Assembly (NCBI GenBank): GCA_017431145.1
Contig: JAFRLQ010000120.1
Span: 1-53,548, forward strand
Direction of reading: 5' to 3'
DNA length: 53,548 nt
DNA from: Clostridia bacterium
GTDB taxonomy: Bacteria; Bacillota; Clostridia; Christensenellales; Maliibacteriaceae
Position numbers and translations under genes: made by a program. Under the pieces are notes generated by a model that was not told where the DNA came from, did not search any database, and saw only the letters and a program-made list of their open reading frames with translations. Positions 22,952 to 34,900 of the stretch are shown in pieces (positions within the stretch are counted from its first letter, which is position 1; every line of letters starts with the position of its first letter).

Positions 22952-25900
22952 ATGAAACAGACAATGAGAGAAAACAAAAACAAAAAGATGATGAGACGGT
23001 TCAGCGAGCTGGGACTGATCCTGCTTTTGCTGCTGTCTCTTTTCTGTGTGATCTGCGTAAGGAACACGCCCGCCGTCTGGGCAGAAGAGACGGGAACGGA
23101 GACGGCAGAGGAAACGCCTTCGCCTGCGGACGGAGACGTCGATGTCGATGCAAGCGTGCCGCTTGTGACGCCTGCGGGTTCTGCCGCGGTCGCGGAAGTG
23201 ATCGAGGACAGCGGTTCCGGAACGCCGGAAAACACCGTATCGGATGAACCGAAGGAGTTTACAAATGATGCGCCTTCCGTGACCATCACCGAGACGTTCG
23301 TCACGGAAGACCTGTCCGAAACGGATCCTGAAGAGAAGATCGTCGGCATGCAGCCCGCGTCGACGACCTATGTTCTGACGGAGACCGGACAGACACTGAA
23401 AGAAGACGACCAAAGCAAGGTGGACAGAAAAGACGCGGAAGTGACTGTCACAGCTGCAGAGCCTGTACAGCCCGAAGCGGATCCCCAGACCGGCACGACG
23501 CCGCCCGAGACCGTGACCATCACGCGCACGACCGTGACAGCCTCGCAGAACGCGATCCAGAAGGCGGTCGAAGAAGCGCTGAACCAGGTCAGCGACACGA
23601 CCAGCGCCCTGACCGTGACCGTCAAGGCGGGAGAGTATCTCGGGGATCTGAGCATCACCAAATCCGATGCGCTGGCGATGTATCTGTTGGACAACAGAGA
23701 TTTCACTTTATACATTCTGGGCGAGGGATCCTACGACGAGCCTGCAAAGGACGCGCAGGGGAACCCCGGCCTGATCGACAAAGACACGCTGACCGCGCAG
23801 GCGGACGGCAGCGTCGTTTTGAACGGCAACGTTCTGATCGACGGCATCAACGTCGTCATGGCGGGGATCTATATGTCCCTTGAGAAGATGATGACCATTC
23901 AGGGCGGAAGCCAGGTCACCGTATACGGGACTGCGGCGGACGACGGAATCCGCGCGACGCTTGCGGGCGAAGGCGCGAAGCTCACCGTGATCGCGGGCAG
24001 CGGCTCCGATACGCTGAGCGTGACGACCGTACATCCGGACGCGGCAGGTTCAGACAGGATCGGCAATACCCTCCGCGCCGATATGGGTGAAGGTGATGAC
24101 ACCGTAACGGTGGAACATGCGGCCGGTGTCATGGATGCGTCCATCGAGACAGGTGCGGGATACGACAACGTCATGGTCCTGTGCGGTGCGGACGCCGCAA
24201 GAAGCGGCAGGCAGGGAGGAACAGCGGTCGACAGCGCTCTGGGCATTAGCCTGGGAGCGGACGACGACACGCTGACGATGGACGCGTCTGCGGCAGCGGC
24301 GTTTGCGACCGTCGTGCTCTCGGCCGGCAGCGGTTACGATCTGCTCGAGATGACAGGCGCGCTGGACGAGCCCGCGGATGACGACGCGGATCCGGCGATC
24401 TGGGGCGACGTTGTCAAGACGGACGGAGCCTATGCGGGAAGCATCCATCTTCTGGCGGGGGGACAGGAGACGGCGATGGTGCTGGAGTTTGACGGATTCG
24501 AAATGCTGACCGACTCGCTGGAGAACAAACCGAGCGTGAAGGTGAAGGATCTGTCGAAGGTCCAGGACGTCAAGTCCTTCACGAACTATACCTATGAAGT
24601 CGGGGATGCAGAGGAAGAGGTCAGTGCAGACTGGACGCAGACCGGCACGGACATCCTGCTCACCAACCTCCTGGTCAAGGGAGACAAGGTGACGATCGGC
24701 ACGCTGAACATGCCGGCCGTGAACCTGAAGGTGAGCGCGCAGGAGATCCTCGTGAAGGGAACGGTCACGGCAGCGAGCATCACGATGAACACCGGCGATG
24801 ACGATACGCTGTTTGACTTTGATTCCACGGGAGCGGGGCAGGCTGCCTCGGCGGTCGGTCTGGACGGCGCGCTTTCCGGAAGTCTGTTCGATTTCAACGC
24901 GGCCGCTTCGGTGACTGTCGATGAAGGCGCTTCCCTGAACGCAGTGAACGGCGGCGTGTCGCTCACGGCGTCGGTCGACCAGACACGCAGGCTGATCGAT
25001 CTTCTGGGCGATGTGACCGCAGGCATCAACTTCCTGAACATCAAGGTCGGCAGTGCCGTGATCCGGGTGCTTGGTGGCATTACATCGCGTATGACGGTCA
25101 TGCTCTCCGCCAGAGCGAACGTGTCTATGGAGGCGAGCAACAGCGCACTGGCATCCGTGTTCGTTCCGTTGGCGTTCGTGCTTGCGGTGACGGAAGCCAG
25201 CATCGAGATCATGAACGCGCGCATCAAGTCCGGACAGGACGTGACGGCGGATGCGGCGTCTTCAGTGGATATGAAGGCAGAGGCAAGCACAGGCAGCCTG
25301 CCGCTTTCCGTCTCTGTTGCGATCGCGGTCAATGACGCGCATGTGACGGTCGGCGGAACCTCGGCGATCGAAGCGGACCGGAATGTGGCGCTGACCGCGA
25401 ACGGAGTGACCGGCGCAAGCGCAAGCGCGGGCCGCGGGCAGCTTGCCGGCGACGCGAGCGCGTATGTGGCGGTGGAAGTCGCCGTACAGGACTGTGCGGC
25501 GCAGATCAGCGATAAGGCCGGCGTGAACGCGGGCGGCGACATCACTGTTTCCTCCGCGGCTTCTCTTACGGGCAGCGCGGTCGCGACCAGCGCCATGCCG
25601 CAGAGCCCGGGCGGGGAAGAGGAAGCGGCAAACACAGCGTCGGGCGGACTGGCCAGCGTGAAAGAGCTGCTCCTTTCCGTCGGACAGAAAATGCTTGAAA
25701 CCGGAATGACGCGGATCTCCCAGATCATCACCGGTGTCGCACCGCATGTCTTCGGCAAGGCCTACAGAATCACAGTAGAGAACACGGAGAACGGAACGGT
25801 TTCCGCACCTCCTTCCGCGAACGGACACGAGGCAGCGACGGGTGCGAACTTCCAGTCCGGAGTGAAATATTATACACGCGGCGCGAACGGCGTCTACACA

Positions 25901-28900
25901 CCGGCGGCGGTAACAGCAGGGGCGCCGATCCCGAAGAGCACAGCATATTACGTCGACGCGGCGCCCGTCAGGCTGGTGATCACGCCGAAGGACGGATACC
26001 GGGTCCAGGAAGTGGCGGTCACTTATCTGCTCAAAGGCGCAGCCCAGCAGGAGACCGTGTCCAGCACGCAGGCAAACAACAAACTGAATCTGATCCGCAA
26101 TGCGGACGGATCTTACAGCTTCGCGATGCCTGAGGCGGATGTGAAAGTGAAGGTGACGTTCGCCGAGGGAACGGATGACAGCACGGCCGAGGCGGAGACG
26201 CAGGACGCGGGTCTGAACGACCTGTTCAACGAGGCTGTCAGCGGGACCCAGGAGGAGGAAGAAGAGAAAAATTCCCAGAACAAGACCGCCGTCACAGTCA
26301 CGATCGAATACACGGATACCTATACACCCGTCACCGGGACGCCCACGGGCGAGTTCTACGAGAAGAACGAGACCGACAACACCTATACGCTTGTGACGGG
26401 ACAGCCCGCGCAAGGCGTGACCTACTATAAGAGAAACAGCGCGTTCGGGATCACGGATGATGATTATGTCCGGACCGATAAAGAATATTTCACCCGCGAG
26501 GCGGACGGCACCTACAAACCGGCACAGCTGCAGGTGAACGACGAGATACCGAAGAACAATACCGTTTATGACCGCCGCGGTGCGGTCCTGACGGCCGTGA
26601 CGAAGGTCGATCCGCTGACTTCGTTCACTGTGACCGTCAATCCGGCGCCCGGAATGGTGGCAACAGCGGTGAACGTCACATACAAGACGCCGTACGCCAA
26701 GACGACGGATACGACATTCAAGGAAGGCGTGACCTATTATCTGCTGGAAGACGGCGCGTACAAGGCGCAGACCGTAAAGGCGGGAGAATCCGTTCCGACG
26801 GATAAGATCTACTATATCAAAGATGACACCAACCTGCAGACGGTGAACGACACCATTGTCAGAGGCACCGACGGCAAGTATACCTATATCATGCCCGACG
26901 GCGTCTCCGCTGAGGGCATCCGGATCAGCGCCTGGTTCGACAAAAAGGAAAACGCGCCGGCAGGCAGCCCGGGCTCCGCGCCCGCTGCGGCGAACGCAGC
27001 ATCCGCTCAGTCCGCAGGCGCACTGGCAGGCGGCGTCAACATCAACCATAACGACGCCCTGATCACCACCACGGGAACGGTAGAGGCAGGCGGCACGGTC
27101 AGTGTGACTGCAGTCAGCTCCGCGGCGGGGACCGTGACAGCGGACGGAACGGCGGTCACAAAGGACGCACCGGAAGAAGCCGTGCCGGAGACACCGGCAG
27201 GTGCGAACGATTCGCCCCAGATCACGGCGCCTCAGAACATCGTGCCGTATACCGTTTATCTTGAGCCTTCCAACGGAGCGGCGCTGAAACAGGCGGCAGG
27301 CACGGACGCGGCAAAGGGCGTCTTCGTCCTGCAGGTCGTGGATCCCACCGGAAAGTATTCCCGCGACAGCGGAAAGGTGACCTTCACCTATACGGACGCG
27401 GCAGGTATGCAGCAGACCGGCACCGCTGTGCTCGACACGGCGACCGGATTCTATACAGTGGACCTTTCCGGTCTCAATATCAAAACAGGCACACAGGTCA
27501 ACATCAAACTTGCAGGCGTCGCAGGCGGCATGCAGGTGGCGGGCGAGTATCTGGTGAAGAACACGATCACCGTGGAACAGACCAGAAACGGCGTCGTAGC
27601 CGTGGCGAGCGGAAGACCCGGAGCTGCCGTCTACGCGTTCAAGGTCACCCCGCGACTGGGGTATATGCTGCAAGCGCCTGCAGCGCAGCAGAGCCAGACC
27701 CCCGGACAGACGCAGACACAGAACACCAGCCCGTATGTAAGCTACATCAAGCAGACGGTGACCAAGGATCCTGCCAGCGGCAGAGAGACCGTGACCGAGG
27801 AAACAGTGAAGATCGCGCTCACATGCGACGCAAAGGGCAACTACTACTTCAAGATGGCGGATCTTACGGGCATCAAGGAAGGCTCCGCCATCACGGTCGG
27901 CGCTGTGTTCACGGAGAATATGAAGGGGATCTCCAAGCAGTTCCTGGCAGGCGGCACCGTGATCACCACGACCGATGCCGTCAACTTCGCGGAGGATCCG
28001 CATATCGTTACAGGACAGACCGGCACTGTGACAGCGCAGGTCGGACAAAACGTGTCCTTCACGCTGACCAACAACGAGCATACCGGCCAGGAAGCCAGGA
28101 TCAGCGTTGTCTGGACGCCGGCAGGAGCGACTGAGGAAACGGTGAAACTGCTGCAGGCGGACGCGACGGGCAATTACAGTTTCGTGATGCCCGACGCGGC
28201 GGTGACCGTCAAGGTCGATTATTTCAAACAGATACACACCTTCCAGGCAGTGTGTGCAAGCGGAACACCTGCAGATACGGCGAAGCTGGAGCTCAGCCAG
28301 AAGACGGCAGGCGTAGGCGAGACTGTGACGCTCGGCCTCACGGAAGAGGCGAAGAAAGCCGGTCTGAAGATCGATCCGAATTCCGTCACACTGAAACTGG
28401 CGGGCGACGATCTGAAACAGATCGCATTCACCTCCAACCCGGACGGGACGTTCTCCTTCACCATTCCGATCCAGCTTCCGGACGAGCCGGTTCCGATCAA
28501 TATGGATGAGGAAGCGTGCACGCTGGTCTTCACGGCGGCACTGATTCAGAAACCTGTTACTGTCACGTCGGCGCGCATGAGCAACGGCACCGTAACGCTG
28601 GGATCTGCACGAGCGCAGGCGGGTGAGACCATCACCTTCTCCGTCACGCCGAACAGCGGATACAAGATCAAACCGGGGACCGTGACCGTAGCGGTCACCT
28701 CCGGAGGAACGGTGACGAAACTCACCGCAACAGGAACAGGGACAGATTTCTCCGTCGTACTGCCTGCGGGCATCGGCGAAGGAGCGACAGCTGAGATCAG
28801 TGCGGACTTCACTCCGGGCGTACAGAGCGGCACAGGCACAGGAGCAGGCGGAAAGAGCCTGGTCTCTGTCGGCGCATCCGTTGCGGTCGGTGTGATCGTC

Positions 28901-31900
28901 AACGAAAGCAACGCAATCGTGCGCGGAACGACGATGCAGGCCGGCGGTCTGAACATCGCGAATACGAATACGACGAACGGCAGTGTTTCCGCGATCGCGG
29001 GATACAGCAGCGGTGATATCGGCATTGGCGGCGCGATCGCCGTGCAGGTCAACACCGTAAAGACCCTGTCGGTGATCGAGGATTCCGCGAAGGTGACGCT
29101 CACAGGCGGTCCACTCAATTTAACGGCTTCCTCGGACAATACATTTGATACGAAGGCGAATGCCGCTGGCAATCCGCAGGCCGGGAACGTCGGCGTAGGC
29201 GCCGGCATCGCGGTGGCGGTCTCCGGCATCGAGACGAAAGCGCAGATCGAGGACGGCGCGGTGATCCATGCAAAGACGCTGGAAAGCCTCGGGGTCACGG
29301 CAACCACGACCGCAAACGAGATCATGACGTCGGCAGCAGGCTCCGCGGGCGGCATCTCCATTACGCCTGTGGCGGCGATCCTGGTATCCGGGACCGAGAC
29401 GCTGGCGCATGTGGGCAGAGGACCCGCACCGCTCAACATCAGCGGCGACGCGCTGATCAAGGCGCAGAGCGATACCCAAAGACAGCTGGCGGCGAACGCT
29501 GCAGCGGCAGGAAACAGTGTCGGCGCAGGCGGATCCTTCGTCATCTCCGTGCTTCATGACAGCACGGTGGCAAGACTCTCGCGCAGCACGTCGGCGAAAA
29601 ACGTCAGCGTGCGGGCAAGCGCGCGCAACCGCGAGAAATCCACGTCAAGAGCCAGCGCGAACGGCGCGACCGGTACTGCGGCGCAGAACGGCAGAACGGC
29701 CGGAGACGGTTCGTCGCAGAGCAGTACGGACGGCACGACACAGGGAGGCGGCGATTCAGACCCGCAATCACAAAAGAAAGCCGGCGCGGACAAACAGGCT
29801 GACGGCCTGATGGGCGGCGCCGGGAAACTGGCAGGTCACGTCAACGCTGGCGGCACGAGCCAGAATCAGGTTTCCGGAGCGGCAGCCAACAGACAAAGCG
29901 CGAGCACGGCTGAGGGCGGCATCGAGATCGCCGCGGCTCTGGCGCTGAATATTCAGAACACGGAAGTACTGGCTGTCATCGACGACGGGATCACCGTGGA
30001 AACCGAAGAGGCGGTCGAAGTGATCTCCCTGGCACAGAACGAGGCGCAGATCATGGCCAACGGCAGCGCGGCCAACGGCAGGATCGGCGTCGGTGTGGCA
30101 GTATCCATCAATATCGTCAATTACGAGAACAGGGCAGTGATCGGGGACGCGGCGGTATCTGCCGAAACGCTCACAGTCAAAGCCGGCATGCTCGACGAGG
30201 AAGAGGCCGCGGACAAGGAAGGGGAGAAAGAGAACCCGGACAAGTCCGAAGGCTGGTTTGTCGACCTCATCAACAAGGCCGTGACTTCGCTGGTCATGGA
30301 GATCGCCGATGCGCTGGGCGTCGCGGATCTCTTCGGCGAAGACAGCGCGAAGGAGCTTGCCTCACTGATCTCCGGCGCGCTCAAGGATGCGCTGGACGCA
30401 CTGCTGGAAGGCACCGGCCTGCAGCAGCTGCTGGAAGGCAATCCCGTGGAACAGGTGAAGAAGAACATCGAAAACTTCCTGATCATGTTCCTCGGCATCC
30501 CGGACAAACTGAAGGCAACTGTCAACACGCTGCTGGGCAATCCGGGTCCGGACGTTGAAACGCGTATCAAGAACGAAGTCGTGGCGTATCTGAAAGCCAG
30601 CGCGTGGCCGCTGGTCAAGGATGCGATCCTCGGAAATCTCGTGACGCTCATCCAGCCGATGATCATGAGCTCACTCAACCCGGTGACGCCCGGACAGGAG
30701 ATCCCGCAGAACCAGTCCATGAAGCTCAAGATCAGAGACGCTTTCCTGAAACCGGAGACCGGCATCCTGATCGTCGCAAGAAACAAGATCGTCGACGACC
30801 TGCTCGCGAAGCTGCAGCAGATCGCGGCGGAATACAATATCCAGATCCCGGGCAGAGAGGAAATGTTCAGACAGGGCGCGCAGGCCGTCGTGACGGACGT
30901 TCTGACATCCGTCGTGGACAACATCTCCGATACGCTGACTGAGGGTCTGATCGACGTGACTGAACTGAAGGTCTTCCTCAGAGGCGCGATCGGCGAAAAA
31001 CTCATGGAGAACCTGAAGAAGGCGGTCACACGCCTCGGCAAGGCGCTGACCAACGCGGCGATCGACCGTCTGACCGGCATCCTCGACGTCAAAGTCACCG
31101 TGGATGAGAACGTCCCGGCGCACACCTTCACCACGCAGGCGATCGCAGGCGCGGGCGGAAAGCAGGCCGCTGTCGCAGGCTCCGTCGCCATCGCCGTCAT
31201 CCACGGATATACCAACGCCATTATCGCGGGGACACAGACTGCGTCCGGAAACATCGTGAGCGTAACGGGTGATCTGGTCATCCGCGCCAAAGGCAATCAT
31301 ATCGAAAAGACCACCGCCTCCGCGGCAGAAGACAGCCGGGGACAGGCGGATGCGAACCTGCACGCAGGCGCGGGCAGCGCAACGAAGCCGGATACCATGC
31401 AGCAGGGACCGGATCAGACACCGGACGATACACAGACCGGTACGCCGGCCAGCACGGTGAATGACATCGAAGGCGCCGTGTTCCATGTCGGAACAGGCGG
31501 AAAGGTGACCGCATCGGTGCTGGGACGCAAAGCGACCATCGTACCGGACGCGGACAAGAAGGTCCGCACCTTCACAGTGACCTACACGGCTCCCGACGGG
31601 AAAGAAACAACGGCTGAACTGACTGTGCCTGCGAGCATGGCATTCACCGTGCCTGAGATCGCAGAGGCTGCAGACAATGTCAATGAAGTTACGGTCACGG
31701 TGGCGGGAAGCACTATTCAGGTGAAACCCGGCACGGCGCTGAACTTCAATATCGTGTTCGTCGACAAGGATACGGTGATCCTGGACATCCTTGAGCTGAA
31801 CACTACCGGCAGCGGTTCGGGTACAGTCCTCAAGAAGGGGACCGAAGGCGGAAAGGGCAAAGGATATCTCCGGACCAATTACGTCGTGACGCTGTCTCCC

Positions 31901-34900
31901 GAAGAGGGATACATGGTCAACGACAAGATCCTGATGTTCCAGTTCACCACCGCGTCCGGACAGCTGGAGAAGAAGAGCGTCATCCTGACCGACAAGATGC
32001 TCGCCAACGGATTCATGTTTGCCGTTGACACGGTCGAGGAAGACGGAACGGTCCTGCTGGTGCTCGCCAACGAGATGCAGTACGAGATCAAGAACGATTC
32101 CGTCGTCAATATCAGCGCAGACTTCATCAGCAGACTGGAGATCAGCGTCGCGACCAAGAAAAAAGGCGAAGGCGACAAGGTTACGATCGAGTCCGTGGAT
32201 GCGAGCTTGAAGACAGACAACAAAGACGGCACGTTTACCAATACCTATACGTTCAAGGACGGGACCGGAAAAGAGACCGGCTACGTGAAACTGCTTGATC
32301 TGCCGGCGACCGATCACGGCGCAAAACTTCACCCGGCCTTTGAGGATCGGATCGCGGTAAATGTACGCGCGGCGGCAGGCTATAAACTGGAAGAGCTCCT
32401 GTTCGTCTATAAAGTCGGAAACGAAGAGAAGGAACAGAAGATCACGACGACGGATCCCTCCATCGTGGATCCCGAGGGCGGCACAGCCTACCTGTTCTAT
32501 ATGCCCGACGCGAACGCGACGGTAATCGCGGTATTCGTGAAGGACGAAAGCCAGACCGCATCCATCCTGCCTACGGGAGGTCTGGCGGGCGCGGCAGGAA
32601 ATGAAATGCAGCAGCCCAAGACGCAGGCAGGAAAAACTGTAGGCGCAGGCGCGGGCTTTGCAATGACCTACAGCGACGTGCAGGTCGTGGCCGGTGTCGG
32701 CGACAACCGGACCGTCACGGCAGGCAGCGCGGACATCCGGGCGCTTTCCGTGCACAACGTTCAGACATCAGGCGTCGCGGGCTCTGATCCGCTCGCTGCG
32801 GCAACGGCATCCGGACAGCAGACCAAGACACAGAAAGACATCTCGCTTGACGCCTGCGTGGCCATCACGGTCACGGACGACGAGATCTCGGCAAAGATCG
32901 GATCAGGCACCGTGATCACACTGAACGGCGCAGATACCATCGAACTGGATCCGCAGAAGACGGATTCCGCATTCGTGAATTTCAATCTGCTCGCGCAGCA
33001 GTCGACCAGGGCAGTCACGAAGGCAAGTTCCTTCGCAGCAGGCAAATCCACGGCGGTCGGCGCAAGCGTGACCATCAATATCACCTCATCCGAGGTCCGG
33101 GCGGTTCTAGAAGGAAGCGTCAAGGCGGCGGGTGCCGCCGGCGTGCGCGCGATCAGCGAGAACCGTGACAACAGTGAAGCGCTGGCCACGGCCATGGGCG
33201 CGGATATCGACCGCTACATGAACAAGGTGGCGCAGGGCACACAGACGACGCAGACCAACGCCAACAAGCTGATGTCCGGAGACTACTTCAATCAGGAGCA
33301 GAATCAGCAGGGACAGCAAGGACAGCAGGGACAGCAGCAGACTCAGACCGGACAGAAAGTCAACGGTACGCTGAACAAGAACAACAGCAGCGGCGGACAG
33401 AGCAGCTCCAACGCACCGCTGTCCTCCAACGCGCTGCGCACACAGAATGCGACGGGTCCCTCCACACAGCAGCAGACCCAAACGGCAAACAGCGGCGCAG
33501 GCGCCGCAAACAATGCGAACGACCCGAACAAACCGGTCGCCGGAACGCAGACCGCGACTGCGGAACAGAAGTTCCAGGTCGCTGCAGCAGTCGGCCTCAA
33601 CGTAACGAACCATACAGCGGCAGTCACCCTGCTTGGCTCGTTGCAGGCGGCGGTGATCACAGCCGCGGCTGAAAACAGAAGTGATTTCCTGACCAAGGGC
33701 ACAGGCATTGCCATGAGCCTGGCGCAGGGAAGCAATTCCATCGCCGCAGGCGCCGCGATCAGCGTGGACCGCAACGAGAGCACGGTGGACATCTACAGCG
33801 ATCTCATCGCCGAAAACAGCAAGGGCGAGCGCGGAGATATCGACGTATCCGCCGTGACGACCCAGAACATGGACGGTGAATACAAAGGACTCCTGGCAGC
33901 ACAGGCGGTCGCAGGCGCGGTCAGCGGAGCGGGGACAGTCACGCTGGCAGGCAGCATCGCGGTCGTGGTGGATGAAGCTGTCACAGCAGTCCGAATCCAC
34001 GACGGTACAGAAAAAGATCCGCTTGCGATCACAGGCGCACGGATCACCCTTACGGGCTATGACAAGACGAAACTCGCGATCCGTGCAGGCGCGGTCGGGA
34101 TCTCCCAGGGATCCAAGGCCGGCGTCGGCGCAGCGTTCGCGCTTATCTACGCAACCAATACCCTGGAAGTTACGGTCGGAGACAGCGTCGCGATCACTGG
34201 CGAGAGCCTGGAGATCAACGCCGAGAAGGCGCGCGTGGACTTCGATGACTTCGAAAGCGCGGTCGGACTTGAGCGGTTCATCACGGATACTTCAGATCTC
34301 ACACCCGAACAGAAACCGTACGCGGACAAGGGAATGATCAATCTGGACCGCGACAAGAGCAATCCGGATTCCGCGTATCAGATCGAGATCAACGTAACAA
34401 CGGAAGACGCAGTCGGCATGCTCGACGCACTGAATGTGCTGTCCTCCACGAACTACTATCTGGAGGCGGCGGCAGGCTCGATCATGGGCAACAAGACGGC
34501 GGACAGCACCGCGTCCGTCGCGGGCTCCATCGCACTGCTGTTCTTCAACAATACGGTCACAGCCTCTATCGGAGACAACGTTACGGTCGATCTTGCAGGC
34601 TCCGTGTTCGATATCTACAAAGACGGGGAAGACAATCTCTACTACGTGCGCAGAGGAACTGTCTACGAGCTGGAAGACAACGGACTCTTCAGCGAAGCCG
34701 GATTCGGTGCGGACGTCTTCGGCGCGCCGAGACAGAAGGACAAGGAAGAGATCAACGGCGCAGAGTACACGGTGTACCTTGCAGGTGCAAAGAAATACTA
34801 TGTCTATGCCGGACGCGTCTGGGAAATGGTGGGCACGAAACTCGTACAGAGCAGCGTGACACTGGCACAGCTGCACGGTGAAAAGACAGACGATACGCTG

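Noticed and set aside
22952-23090. Lipoprotein signal peptide in the giant protein (Cys in the hydrophobic core)
   Set aside because: The residues before the two cysteines (LSLF-C and CVI-C) do not fit a lipobox, and a normal Sec cleavage site (VWA) follows.
25262-28237. Very long open frame on the minus strand inside the giant gene (also 36029-38740, 41831-45010 and 48851-52354)
   Set aside because: These are shadows. The giant gene rarely uses TTA, CTA and TCA codons, so the opposite strand has few stops. Their translations are Arg/His/Asp-rich, lack ribosome binding sites and resemble no family, while the plus frame has domain logic throughout.
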